Of a DNA stretch of 64,000 bases, positions 44,391 to 53,698 are shown in pieces. The DNA is taken from assembly GCF_019209835.1 (NCBI RefSeq), contig NZ_JAHUTS010000011.1, forward strand, positions 62,001 to 126,000. The letters are read 5' to 3'. Each line of letters starts with the position of its first letter. The first letter of the stretch is position 1. Both the position numbers and the translations under genes were made by a program. Under the pieces are notes generated by a model. It did not search any database. It was not told the origin of the DNA and worked only from the letters and a program-made list of their open reading frames with translations. This DNA is from Enterovibrio paralichthyis. GTDB taxonomy: Bacteria; Pseudomonadota; Gammaproteobacteria; Enterobacterales; Vibrionaceae.

Positions 44391-45605
44391 ATGAAATTGC
44401 CGATTTATTTTGACTACTCAGCAACATGCCCAGTGGATCCGCGTGTTGCAGAGAAAATGATGCAGTACCTGACCATCGATGGATGTTTCGGTAACCCGGC
44501 ATCCCGTTCACACCGTTTCGGCTGGCAAGCTGAAGAGGCGGTTGATACTGCCCGTGAACACATCGCCAACTACCTGAACGCTGATCCGCGTGAGATCGTG
44601 TTCACATCAGGTGCGACTGAATCAGATAACCTGGCAATCAAAGGCGCTGCGCACTTCTACGGCAAGCAAGGTAAGCACATCATTACCTGTAAGACCGAGC
44701 ACAAAGCGGTTCTTGACCCATGCCGTCAACTGGAGCGCGAAGGCTACGAAGTCACTTACCTTGAGCCAGAATCAAACGGTATTATCGACCTGAATAAACT
44801 GGCTGATGCGATGCGCGAAGACACCATTTTGGTTTCTATCATGCACGTGAACAATGAAATCGGCGTGATTCAGGACATCAAAGCGATTGGCGAACTTTGC
44901 CGCTCGCGCAAAATCATTTTCCACGTTGATGCGGCGCAATCTGTTGGCAAACAGCCACTGGACACTCAGGATATCAAGGTTGACCTGATCTCCATGAGCG
45001 CACACAAAGCGTATGGCCCTAAAGGTATCGGTGCACTGTATGTTCGCCGTAAGCCACGTATCCGTCTTGAAGCGCAAATGCACGGCGGCGGTCATGAGCG
45101 TGGTTTCCGTTCCGGTACGCTGCCAACCCACCAAATCGTGGGCATGGGTGAAGCATTCCGCATCGCAAAGGAAGAGTTGGAAAAAGACATGGCGCATTCA
45201 CTTGCCCTGCGTAACCGATTCTTCGACGGTGTGAAAGATCTGGAAGCGGTTTACGTGAACGGTGATTTGGAGCAACGTGTTGCGTCCAACCTGAACGTGA
45301 GCTTTGCCTTCGTTGAAGGTGAATCACTGCTGATGGCGCTGAAAGACCTGGCAGTATCATCTGGCTCTGCATGTACTTCTGCAAGCCTTGAGCCTTCTTA
45401 TGTATTGCGCGCATTGGGACTGGATGACGAACTGGCACACAGCTCAATCCGTTTCTCATTCGGCCGTTTCACCACGGAAGAAGAAGTCGACTACGCAGTT
45501 GAGCAGGTTCGCAAAGCGGTAACCAAGCTGCGTGAAATGTCACCTCTGTGGGACATGTACAAAGAAGGTATTGATTTGAGCACTGTTGAGTGGGCACACC
45601 ACTAA
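44391..45605 (+). CDS. iscS: Cysteine desulfurase IscS
   Basis: 404 residues. PLP enzyme supplying sulfur for Fe-S clusters and tRNA thiolation. PLP lysine in SMSAHKAYGPKG, catalytic Cys in SSGSACTSASLEPSY. ATG 44391 follows GGAGAAACAA and gives exactly the E. coli length; a frame 8 residues longer exists. Operon gene 2. Confidence 0.98.
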   Translation: MKLPIYFDYSATCPVDPRVAEKMMQYLTIDGCFGNPASRSHRFGWQAEEAVDTAREHIANYLNADPREIVFTSGATESDNLAIKGAAHFYGKQGKHIITCKTEHKAVLDPCRQLEREGYEVTYLEPESNGIIDLNKLADAMREDTILVSIMHVNNEIGVIQDIKAIGELCRSRKIIFHVDAAQSVGKQPLDTQDIKVDLISMSAHKAYGPKGIGALYVRRKPRIRLEAQMHGGGHERGFRSGTLPTHQIVGMGEAFRIAKEELEKDMAHSLALRNRFFDGVKDLEAVYVNGDLEQRVASNLNVSFAFVEGESLLMALKDLAVSSGSACTSASLEPSYVLRALGLDDELAHSSIRFSFGRFTTEEEVDYAVEQVRKAVTKLREMSPLWDMYKEGIDLSTVEWAHH

Positions 45606-45632
45606 GCGGCTACAGGATTTGAGGACATAATC

Positions 45633-46016
45633 ATGGCTTACAGCGAAAAAGTAATCGATCACTATGAAAATCCACGTAACGTGGGTGGCTTTGACAAAAA
45701 CGATCCAAGCGTAGGTAGCGGCATGGTTGGCGCACCGGCGTGTGGTGACGTGATGAAGCTGCAAATCAAGGTAAACGAGCAGGGCATCATTGAAGATGCG
45801 AAGTTCAAAACTTACGGCTGTGGTTCGGCGATTGCTTCAAGCTCACTGGTTACTGAGTGGGTAAAAGGCAAATCACTGGACGAAGCGGCTGCGATCAAGA
45901 ATGCTGAAATCGCAGAAGAGCTGGAACTGCCACCAGTAAAAGTACACTGCTCAATCCTTGCGGAAGATGCTATCAAAGCAGCAGTTAACGACTACAAGAA
46001 AAAACACGAAGCTTAA
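45633..46016 (+). CDS. iscU: Fe-S scaffold IscU
   Basis: 127 residues. Cluster ligands: GAPACGDVM, YGCGSA, and VHCSIL; the HscA-recognition motif LPPVK is present. Accepts sulfur from IscS and builds clusters. Confidence 0.98.
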   Translation: MAYSEKVIDHYENPRNVGGFDKNDPSVGSGMVGAPACGDVMKLQIKVNEQGIIEDAKFKTYGCGSAIASSSLVTEWVKGKSLDEAAAIKNAEIAEELELPPVKVHCSILAEDAIKAAVNDYKKKHEA

Positions 46017-46042
46017 TACGTAATAAAAGGGTTGTTGTATCT

Positions 46043-46366
46043 ATGGCCATTACTATGACTGACGCAGCGGCATCGCGCGTTCGCACCTTTCTTGAAAATC
46101 GCGGCAAAGGCATCGGCCTGCGTCTGGGTGTTCGCACGTCGGGCTGTTCAGGAATGGCGTATGTTCTGGAGTTCGTTGATGAGCTCCAGGAAGAAGACCA
46201 GGTGTTCGACCATGACGGTGTAAAAATCATCGTCGACAGCAAAAGCATGCTGTACCTGGAAGGCACTGAGTTGGACTTCGCAAAAGAAGGGCTGAACGAA
46301 GGCTTCAAGTTCAACAACCCTAACGTAAGCAGTGAGTGTGGTTGCGGCGAAAGCTTTAACGTTTAA
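46043..46366 (+). CDS. iscA: A-type Fe-S carrier IscA
   Basis: 107 residues. Three ligands in SGCSGMAYVLEFV and ECGCGES. Delivers clusters to target enzymes. Confidence 0.98.
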   Translation: MAITMTDAAASRVRTFLENRGKGIGLRLGVRTSGCSGMAYVLEFVDELQEEDQVFDHDGVKIIVDSKSMLYLEGTELDFAKEGLNEGFKFNNPNVSSECGCGESFNV

Positions 46367-46379
46367 CTCGTGAGATGAA

Positions 46380-46895
46380 ATGAATCATTTCGAACTATTC
46401 GGGCTATCATGTCAGTTTGAACTGGATGGTAGCTCTCTTTCTTCGCAGTTTCGCGAACTTCAAAGACGTTTTCATCCGGACAAATTCGCGACAGCCTCTG
46501 AGCAGGATCGCCGGTTGGCCGTGCAGAAAGCCGCCCAAATCAACGATGCCTATCAAACGCTGAGCGACCCTGTTCGCCGTGCGGAATATATTCTCTCCCT
46601 CAACGGTATTGAACTGCGCGACGAGCAGCAAACCCTGCAAGATCCGGAATTTCTGATGCAGCAAATGGAGCTACGTGAAGAGCTGGAAGAGATTGCAGAC
46701 AGCGATACGCCGGAAGACTTGTTGTTCGACTTTGAACAACGCGCTACCACCTTGCACAAGGTGTTGCTGGCAGAATTGACCACTCAACTGAATGAAGCAC
46801 AATGGCCCGATGCGGCAGCCACCGTGCGCAAGCTGAAGTTCTTGGTCAAACTCAAGCAAGAAATCGAACGAATCGAAGATCGGCTGTTGGGCTAA
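46380..46895 (+). CDS. hscB: Co-chaperone HscB
   Basis: 171 residues. N-terminal J domain with HPDK (RRFHPDKFA), C-terminal helical domain that binds IscU. Stimulates HscA ATPase. Confidence 0.97.
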   Translation: MNHFELFGLSCQFELDGSSLSSQFRELQRRFHPDKFATASEQDRRLAVQKAAQINDAYQTLSDPVRRAEYILSLNGIELRDEQQTLQDPEFLMQQMELREELEEIADSDTPEDLLFDFEQRATTLHKVLLAELTTQLNEAQWPDAAATVRKLKFLVKLKQEIERIEDRLLG

Positions 46896-46928
46896 CGCAA
46901 CGCAGCAGGTCAGGCTACAGGAATCCTC

Positions 46929-48776
46929 ATGGCACTGTTACAAATTGCAGAACCGGGTCAAAGTGCTGCGCCGCACGAGCACAAGCTTGCGGTGGGTATT
47001 GACCTTGGAACAACCAATACGCTGGTGGCTTCTGTCCGCAGCGGCACCGCAACCACGCTTAACGATCTGGACGGTCAAGCGCTGATCCCGTCAGTGGTTC
47101 ATTACGGCGAAGAAACCACAGTGGGTTTCCAGGCCAAGGCGATGTCAGAAACTGACAGTGCCAACACCATCAGCTCTGTCAAACGCCTGATGGGGCGTTC
47201 TCTGGCGGACGTTCAGGCGCGTTATCCAAACCTGTCTTACACGCTTTCAGCCTCTGAAAATGGTCTGCCCCTGATTGAGACCCGCGCCGGCAAAAAGAAC
47301 CCGATTGAAGTGTCAGCGGACATCCTCCGTGCCGTCAATGCACGTGCAGAATCGGCACTGGGTGGTGAGCTGGAAGGTGTGGTGATCACGGTTCCTGCGT
47401 ACTTTGACGATGCGCAGCGTGCAGGCACCAAAGACGCCGCCAAACTGGCCGGTCTCAAAGTACTTCGTCTGCTGAACGAGCCAACCGCTGCGGCAATTGC
47501 CTATGGCCTGGATTCAGGTCAGGAAGGCGTGATTGCGGTTTACGACCTGGGTGGCGGTACGTTTGATATTTCTATCCTACGCCTGTCAAAAGGTGTGTTT
47601 GAAGTGCTATCAACCGGCGGCGATTCAGCGCTCGGCGGCGATGACTTTGACCATCTTGTGGCTGACTGGATCAGCGAACAAGCGGGCTTTACCAAACTTT
47701 CCGGCGATGACCGTGCGCGTCTGATAAATGCCGCAACGGCAGCAAAGGTGGCGCTGAGCGGTGCTGACAGCACAGACATCAGCGTGCTGGGCTGGCAAGG
47801 TGAGATCACCCGTGCCCAGTTCGACGATCTGATTGGTTCATTGGTGAAGAAAACCCTGTTGTCATGCCGCCGAGCGCTGAAAGATGCGGGCGTGGGTGCT
47901 GACGATGTACTGGAAGTGGTGATGGTGGGTGGTTCGACCCGTGTTCCTCTGGTACGTGAGCAGGTGGGCGAGTTTTTTGGCCGTACGCCACTGACCAGCA
48001 TTGACCCGGACAAAGTGGTTGCTATCGGCGCCGCGACACAGGCAGACATTCTGGTGGGTAACAAGCCGGATGGCGAAATGCTGCTGCTGGATGTTATCCC
48101 ACTGTCGCTCGGTATTGAAACCATGGGCGGTCTGGTGGAGAAAATTATTCCGCGTAACACTACGATCCCTGTCGCCCGTGCGCAGGAGTTCACCACGTTC
48201 AAAGATGGCCAGACAGGCATGAAAGTGCACGTGGTCCAAGGTGAGCGTGAAATGGTGGACGATTGCCGCTCACTGGCCAACTTCACCCTGAAAGGCATTC
48301 CGCCGATGACGGCAGGTGCTGCCCATATCCGCGTGACCTACCAGGTTGATGCGGACGGTCTGCTGTCTGTGACTGCGATGGAAAAGAGCACTGAGGTGCA
48401 GGCGTCGATTCAGGTGAAACCGTCTTACGGTCTGAGTGATACCGAAATTGCCGACATGATCAAATCATCATTCAGCCATGCGCAGGAAGATAAAGATGCC
48501 CGCTATCTGGCGGAGCAGCGCGTGGAAGCGGATCGTGTGATTGAAGGCCTTCTGGTGGCGATGCAGGCCGACGCCGACACATTGCTGTCCGAGCAAGAAC
48601 AGAAAGATCTGGTGAAAGCCATTGAGGCACTGATTGCCTTGCGCAACGGTGACGATGCTGCTGCGATTGAGCAAAGCATTAAAGATACAGATAAAGCGAG
48701 CCAGGAATTTGCTTCACGCCGTATGGACAAATCCATCCGTGAAGCGCTGGCTGGCCATTCCATTGACGAGGTTTAA
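46929..48776 (+). CDS. hscA: Fe-S chaperone HscA
   Basis: 615 residues, Hsp70 family. GIDLGTTNTLVA, YDLGGGTFDISIL, VGGSTRVPLVREQV. Promotes cluster transfer from IscU. Ends 2 bp before fdx. Confidence 0.98.
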   Translation: MALLQIAEPGQSAAPHEHKLAVGIDLGTTNTLVASVRSGTATTLNDLDGQALIPSVVHYGEETTVGFQAKAMSETDSANTISSVKRLMGRSLADVQARYPNLSYTLSASENGLPLIETRAGKKNPIEVSADILRAVNARAESALGGELEGVVITVPAYFDDAQRAGTKDAAKLAGLKVLRLLNEPTAAAIAYGLDSGQEGVIAVYDLGGGTFDISILRLSKGVFEVLSTGGDSALGGDDFDHLVADWISEQAGFTKLSGDDRARLINAATAAKVALSGADSTDISVLGWQGEITRAQFDDLIGSLVKKTLLSCRRALKDAGVGADDVLEVVMVGGSTRVPLVREQVGEFFGRTPLTSIDPDKVVAIGAATQADILVGNKPDGEMLLLDVIPLSLGIETMGGLVEKIIPRNTTIPVARAQEFTTFKDGQTGMKVHVVQGEREMVDDCRSLANFTLKGIPPMTAGAAHIRVTYQVDADGLLSVTAMEKSTEVQASIQVKPSYGLSDTEIADMIKSSFSHAQEDKDARYLAEQRVEADRVIEGLLVAMQADADTLLSEQEQKDLVKAIEALIALRNGDDAAAIEQSIKDTDKASQEFASRRMDKSIREALAGHSIDEV

Positions 48777-48778
48777 AC

Positions 48779-49117
48779 ATGCCAAAGATTGTTGTTCTGC
48801 CACACCAGGATCTCTGCCCTGAAGGCGCGGTGTTGGAAGCAAATACCGGTGAAACAGTACTGGACGTTGCGCTGCGTAACGGTATTGCGATTGAGCATGC
48901 TTGTGAAAAATCGTGTGCATGCACCACATGCCACGTAGTGATCCGTGAAGGCTTCGATTCACTGGAAGAAAGCGACGAGCTGGAAGATGACATGCTGGAT
49001 AAAGCATGGGGTTTGGAGCCTGAATCACGTTTGGGTTGTCAGGCTAAAGTAGCGGACGAAGATCTGGTGGTCGAAATCCCACGCTACACCCTGAACCTGG
49101 CGGCAGAAAACCACTAA
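48779..49117 (+). CDS. fdx: 2Fe-2S ferredoxin of the ISC system
   Basis: 112 residues. Cluster cysteines in ACEKSCACTTCHVV and GCQAKV. Provides electrons for cluster assembly. Confidence 0.97.
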   Translation: MPKIVVLPHQDLCPEGAVLEANTGETVLDVALRNGIAIEHACEKSCACTTCHVVIREGFDSLEESDELEDDMLDKAWGLEPESRLGCQAKVADEDLVVEIPRYTLNLAAENH

Positions 49118-49140
49118 GCACAGAATTGGTAGGAGAGACT

Positions 49141-49341
49141 ATGAGCCTGAAATGGATTGATTCGCGTGATATCGCGATTGAGCTGGTAGAAAAATTCCCG
49201 GACACTGACCCTAAAACGGTGCGCTTTACCGATCTGCACCGCTGGGTGATGGAACTGGAAGATTTCTCTGATGACCCAAATCACTCCAACGAGAAAATTC
49301 TGGAGGCGATCATCCTGTGCTGGATGGAAGAAATGGATTAA
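49141..49341 (+). CDS. iscX: IscX (YfhJ) accessory protein
   Basis: 66 residues, acidic: LKWIDSRDIAIELVEKFPD, RFTDLHRWV, ILEAIILCWMEEMD. Binds IscS and iron; regulator of assembly. Start ATG 49141 after GGAGAGACT. Ends the isc operon; a GC stem (49387-49407) follows. Confidence 0.96.
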   Translation: MSLKWIDSRDIAIELVEKFPDTDPKTVRFTDLHRWVMELEDFSDDPNHSNEKILEAIILCWMEEMD

Positions 49342-49386
49342 AGCCCTTGTTTTAGGGCATTAATGCAGGCAAATTGAAATCAATCA

Positions 49387-49407
49387 AAGCGGGCATGATG
49401 CCCGCTT
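49387..49407 (+). terminator. Stem-loop after iscX
   Basis: AAGCGGGC / GCCCGCTT with ATGAT loop. T tail is weak (CGTTGT). Confidence 0.6.
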
Positions 49408-49440
49408 CGTTGTATCAGGCAAACCGTCATATTTGAGATG

Positions 49441-49616
49441 TATACCTAAACGACCTGAAGATGCTCGCATTGATGGCCTCCCTTCGGGCGAGTTGACTGA
49501 CGCCGTGCTCTTTGTTGTTCCTTTTTGATGGAGGTGACTACACCTACAAAGGAACGCCGCGATCACAACGTCAGTCAATCTCGCTGAATCCTGAATCTTC
49601 AGGTTGTTTAGGTATA
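49441..49616. repeat. 176-bp imperfect palindrome, MITE-like
   Basis: Terminal 22-bp arms (49441-49462 and 49595-49616) are inverted copies with one mismatch; they begin TATACCTAAAC and end in GGTATA. Inner sequence also pairs: GCGAG-TTGACTGACG (49489-49503) against CGTCAGTCAATCTCGC (49569-49584), and a short GGTGACTACACC at the centre. No transposase is inside. It fills most of the 355-bp iscX-pepB gap. Confidence 0.85.
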
Positions 49617-49696
49617 AGCTTGAGGCGAAAATCAGCCAAGAATAACAATGACACTCTGCAAAGAACGCCAGGGTGAAAAACAAAAAGGAGTTCAGC

Positions 49697-50998
49697 ATGA
49701 CTGACAAAATGCTTATCACGCTATCCCACGAAGCGGCAGCGGATGTTTGGGGCGCGAATGCACTGCTTTCTTTCGGTGAGCAAGGTGCGGTGATCCATGC
49801 AACTGGCAAAGACAAGATCACTCCGGTTCAACAGGCGGCCCGTAAGCTGGATAGCCAGGGGATCCGCAAAGTATCTCTGTCTGGTGCTAACTGGGATCTG
49901 GAAACTGCCTGGGCATTTTATCAGGGTTTGCGTGGACCTAAACCGGGCGTGGAGTTTGTGGCACCCGAGCTTGATGATGCAGCGCAGAAAGCACTGAGCA
50001 ACCGCATGGTGGCGACGGATTGGGTACGCCAGATCATTAATGAAACCGCAGAAGAAGTTGGCCCTCAGCAACTGGCTGTCCGGGCTGGCGAGTTCATTAA
50101 ATCCCAGGCGCCAAACCCGGAGCATGTGAGCTACAAGATTGTCTCCGGTGCGGATCTGCTGGAGCAAGGCTGGGTGGGTATCCATACCGTAGGCCGTGGT
50201 TCCGCGCGTAAACCTGCCATGCTGCAACTCGATTACAACCCAACCGGCGATGAGAATGCCGAAGTATTTGCCTGCCTGATTGGCAAGGGCATCACCTTTG
50301 ACTCCGGTGGTTACAGCATCAAGCCCTCCAACTTTATGGATGCGATGAAGTCTGACATGGGCGGCGCAGCGATGGCGACTGGTGGCCTGGGTCTTGCTGT
50401 CGCTCAGGGTTTGAACAAGCGCGTCAAACTGATCCTTTGCTGTGCAGAGAACATGATCTCCAGCAATGCGTACAAGCTTGGCGACATCATCACTTACAAA
50501 AACGGCGTGACCGTAGAAGTGCTGAACTCGGATGCGGAAGGGCGTCTGGTGCTGGCCGATGGCTTGTTGTATGCCAACGAGTTCAACCCTGCGCTGACTA
50601 TCGACTGTGCCACCCTGACCGGTGCAGCAAAAATGGCGCTGGGTAACGATTACCACGCCCTGTTCAGCTTTGATGATGCGCTGGCAAATCGTTGTCTCTC
50701 TGCAGCAGATGCAGAGCAGGAAGGCATGTGGCGTCTGCCGCTGGCGGAATTCCACCGCCAGATGTTGCCTTCAAGCTTTGCCGATCTGTCCAATGTGGGC
50801 GCAGGTCAGTATTCGCCGGGAGCAAGCACAGCAGCAGCGTTCCTGTCCTACTTCGTTGAGGAATACCAAAACGGTTGGATCCACCTGGATTGCTCCGGTA
50901 CTTACCGTAAGTCTGCCAGCGATAAATGGTCGGTGGGCGCAACAGGTATGGGCGTAAAAACCCTTGCCCGCATCCTGCTGGATGAATCACACCGTTAA
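49697..50998 (+). CDS. pepB: Peptidase B (leucyl aminopeptidase family)
   Basis: 433 residues. M17 aminopeptidase using two metal ions. The metal-site motif NSDAEGRLVLADGL is present (Ser in place of the common Thr), together with GKGITFDSGGYSIKP and KSDMGGAAM. ATG 49697 is preceded by AAGGAG. In many gammaproteobacteria pepB follows iscX; here a palindromic repeat separates them. Confidence 0.96.
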   Translation: MTDKMLITLSHEAAADVWGANALLSFGEQGAVIHATGKDKITPVQQAARKLDSQGIRKVSLSGANWDLETAWAFYQGLRGPKPGVEFVAPELDDAAQKALSNRMVATDWVRQIINETAEEVGPQQLAVRAGEFIKSQAPNPEHVSYKIVSGADLLEQGWVGIHTVGRGSARKPAMLQLDYNPTGDENAEVFACLIGKGITFDSGGYSIKPSNFMDAMKSDMGGAAMATGGLGLAVAQGLNKRVKLILCCAENMISSNAYKLGDIITYKNGVTVEVLNSDAEGRLVLADGLLYANEFNPALTIDCATLTGAAKMALGNDYHALFSFDDALANRCLSAADAEQEGMWRLPLAEFHRQMLPSSFADLSNVGAGQYSPGASTAAAFLSYFVEEYQNGWIHLDCSGTYRKSASDKWSVGATGMGVKTLARILLDESHR

Positions 50999-51041
50999 TT
51001 GCTACAAAAGCTACGTGATTTAACAACACAGTTAACGGTTT

Positions 51042-51071
51042 CGCAATGTCAGTGTGGGGGCTGGCATTGCG
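51042..51071. other. Stem-loop between pepB and ndk
   Basis: CGCAATG.CAG pairs with CTG.CATTGCG (one mismatch). No T tract, so not a typical terminator. Confidence 0.45.
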
Positions 51072-51151
51072 CTCTGGTAGGCTACCTTTGAGATTACAAA
51101 CAGATAACATGTGTTAGGCAGGTTATCTGGCATAAATAAAAGGAAGATAGA

Positions 51152-51583
51152 ATGACTATTGAGCGCACTTTTTCGATTGTTAAGCCCGACGCCGTAGAAC
51201 GTAATTTGATTGGCGCAATTTACCAGCGCATTGAGGCGGCAGGTCTGCGCATTGTGGCAGCAAAGATGCTTCAACTGACTAAAGAGCAGGCGCAAGGGTT
51301 CTATGCCGAGCATGAGGGTAAACCGTTTTACGAGGATTTGGTGGCATTCATGACATCTGGCCCTGTAACCGTGCAGGTGCTTGAAGGCGAAAATGCGATT
51401 GTCCGTTACCGTGAGCTGATGGGTAAAACCAACCCGGAAGAAGCAGCCTGTGGCACATTACGCGCTGATTACGCAGTTAGCATGCGCTTTAACTCGGTTC
51501 ACGGCTCAGACAGCCCGGTATCTGCCGAACGTGAAATTGCTTATTTCTTCGCCAATGATGAAATCTGCCCACGTAAAAGCTAA
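51152..51583 (+). CDS. ndk: Nucleoside diphosphate kinase
   Basis: 143 residues. Transfers gamma phosphate between nucleotides via the active His in FNSVHGSDS. TFSIVKPDAVERNLIG at the start. Start ATG after GGAAGATAGA. Strong terminator follows. Confidence 0.98.
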   Translation: MTIERTFSIVKPDAVERNLIGAIYQRIEAAGLRIVAAKMLQLTKEQAQGFYAEHEGKPFYEDLVAFMTSGPVTVQVLEGENAIVRYRELMGKTNPEEAACGTLRADYAVSMRFNSVHGSDSPVSAEREIAYFFANDEICPRKS

Positions 51584-51600
51584 TTCATTCAGTAAAAACG

Positions 51601-51630
51601 AAAAAGGAGAGCGCTGGCTCTCCTTTTTTT
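51601..51630 (+). terminator. ndk terminator
   Basis: GGAGAGC / GCTCTCC stem, GCTG loop, flanked by AAAAA and TTTTTTT. Confidence 0.92.
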
Positions 51631-51795
51631 GTGTCTACGCTTTTCAGCGACTATAAAACCCTGTAGGGAACAGGTGGAATCCCGATCACAAAGGCTGTAC
51701 AATTTCGCGCCTTGATTTAAGGCGAACCGCCATTGACCGCTCAAGCACAACGCTTGATAGGTAGACCCCTGATTTATTGTTCACGAGGCAATCTG

Positions 51796-52917
51796 ATGAC
51801 AACAGAAAAAATCAATCTGCTGGATTTCGATCGACAGGCGCTGCGTGCGTTTTTCGCTGAAGAGTTAGGCGAAAAGGCATTCCGAGCCGATCAGATCATG
51901 AAGTGGATGTACCATTTCGGTGTTGATGATTTCGATCAGATGAACAACATCAACAAACAGCTTCGTGAAAAACTGAAAGCAAAATGTGAAATCCGCGCGC
52001 CCGAAGTCAGCGCAGCCCAGTATTCTTCTGATGGCACCATCAAATGGGCGATGCGTGTGGGCAACCAGGACGTAGAAACCGTTTACATTCCTGAAGAAGA
52101 CCGTGCGACCCTGTGTGTGTCTTCGCAGGTGGGTTGTGCGCTGGCATGTACCTTCTGTTCAACCGCGCAGCAAGGCTTTAACCGTAACCTGAAAGTGTCT
52201 GAGATCATCGGCCAGGTTTGGCGTGCAGCAAAAGAAATCGGTATCGAGAAAGAAACCGGCCGCCGTCCAATCACCAACGTGGTAATGATGGGCATGGGCG
52301 AGCCTCTGCTGAACATGAAAAACCTGATCCCGGCATTGAACCTGATGCTGGACGATCTGGGTTATGGTCTGTCAAAACGCCGTGTGACCGTATCTACTTC
52401 AGGCGTGGTATCTGGCTTGGATCAGATGACGGGTAAGATTGACGTCGCGCTGGCGATTTCCCTGCATGCGCCGAATGACCAACTTCGTAGCGAAATCATG
52501 CCAATCAATGATCGCTATGATATCGAAACGTTTTTGGCATCTGTGCGTCGTTACATTGCATCATCAAATGCTAACCGCGGTCGCGTAACGGTTGAGTACA
52601 TTTTGCTCGATCACGTTAATGATGATATGGAGCATGCGCGCCAACTCGCAGAGCTGTTAAAAGATACGCCAGCGAAGATAAACCTGATTCCTTTTAACCC
52701 TTATCCTGGGTCACCATATAAGAAACCGAGTAACTCACGCATCGACCGTTTCCAGAAAACACTGATGCAATACGATTACACGGTCATCATTCGTAAGACC
52801 CGTGGGGATGACATCGATGCGGCATGCGGTCAGCTTGTCGGTGATGTGATCGATCGAACCAAACGCACGCAAGGCAGACTGACTTCCGAGGAGCAAATTC
52901 CCGTTAAATCAGTCTGA
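51796..52917 (+). CDS. rlmN: 23S rRNA / tRNA adenine-C2 methyltransferase RlmN
   Basis: 373 residues, radical-SAM. Cluster motif CALACTFCSTAQQGFNRNL; MGMGEPLLNMKN; C-terminal KTRGDDIDAACGQL with the methylated Cys. Methylates A2503 of 23S rRNA and A37 of some tRNAs. ATG 51796 chosen (MTTEKINLL) over an upstream frame of 21 extra residues. Confidence 0.97.
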   Translation: MTTEKINLLDFDRQALRAFFAEELGEKAFRADQIMKWMYHFGVDDFDQMNNINKQLREKLKAKCEIRAPEVSAAQYSSDGTIKWAMRVGNQDVETVYIPEEDRATLCVSSQVGCALACTFCSTAQQGFNRNLKVSEIIGQVWRAAKEIGIEKETGRRPITNVVMMGMGEPLLNMKNLIPALNLMLDDLGYGLSKRRVTVSTSGVVSGLDQMTGKIDVALAISLHAPNDQLRSEIMPINDRYDIETFLASVRRYIASSNANRGRVTVEYILLDHVNDDMEHARQLAELLKDTPAKINLIPFNPYPGSPYKKPSNSRIDRFQKTLMQYDYTVIIRKTRGDDIDAACGQLVGDVIDRTKRTQGRLTSEEQIPVKSV

Positions 52918-52942
52918 TTGCTGAGACTGATAGGATGGGATA

Positions 52943-53698
52943 ATGGCAAGGACGCTTAGCGCTCTGTTATTGATGGGATTATTAGCTGGTTGTGTCACAG
53001 TAACAGAGAAGCAAAATAACGCGAAGTTTGATAGCATTGACGCTGCAGAGTCCAGAATCTCGCTTGGTCTGGCATATTTGAAAGCCGGGCAGTGGGAGCG
53101 GTCGAGACAAAACCTCGAACAAGCGGTGCAATTTGCACCGACGTATTACCGCTCACTGATCAGTTTTGCCTACTACCTTCAGGAGGTGGGCGAGTACGAC
53201 CAAGCGGAGCAGCAATATAAAACGGCGTTGCGTCATTCACCGAAAAACGGAGACGTTCGAAATAACTACGGTGTATTTTTATGCCGTCAGGAACGTTATG
53301 ACGAAGCGCAGCAAGCATTTGCGAAGGCGATTGAGCAACCCTACTATTACAAGCTGTCCGGAAGTTTTGAGAACGCCGCCATATGCGCATTAAAAGCGGG
53401 TGATCGGGATAACGCTAAATTGTGGTTTGCCAAGGCGATAGATCACGAGCCAAACAGGCCGTTGTCGTCAGTGAAACTCGCCCAAATGGAAGTGGATGAC
53501 AATCAACTGAACGAGGCACGTATGCGCCTGTTCCATTTCCACAAACGCTACGGTTACAAACCGACAACGCTGTTGACGCTGATTGAACTGGAAAACAAAG
53601 CAGAGCGGCCAAAAGAAGCTGAGCGTTATGCCAGCGTACTGGCCAACAAATTTCCACAATCAAAAGAATATAGACAGTACTTAACGAATGAATACTGA
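52943..53698 (+). CDS. pilW: Type IV pilus biogenesis lipoprotein PilW/PilF
   Basis: 251 residues. Lipobox LLMGLLAGC, then repeated TPR helices (for example AYLKAGQWERSRQNLEQAVQ). PilF assembles the PilQ secretin at the outer membrane. Its end overlaps rodZ by 11 bp. The rlmN-pilW-rodZ-ispG order is conserved. Confidence 0.93.
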   Translation: MARTLSALLLMGLLAGCVTVTEKQNNAKFDSIDAAESRISLGLAYLKAGQWERSRQNLEQAVQFAPTYYRSLISFAYYLQEVGEYDQAEQQYKTALRHSPKNGDVRNNYGVFLCRQERYDEAQQAFAKAIEQPYYYKLSGSFENAAICALKAGDRDNAKLWFAKAIDHEPNRPLSSVKLAQMEVDDNQLNEARMRLFHFHKRYGYKPTTLLTLIELENKAERPKEAERYASVLANKFPQSKEYRQYLTNEY

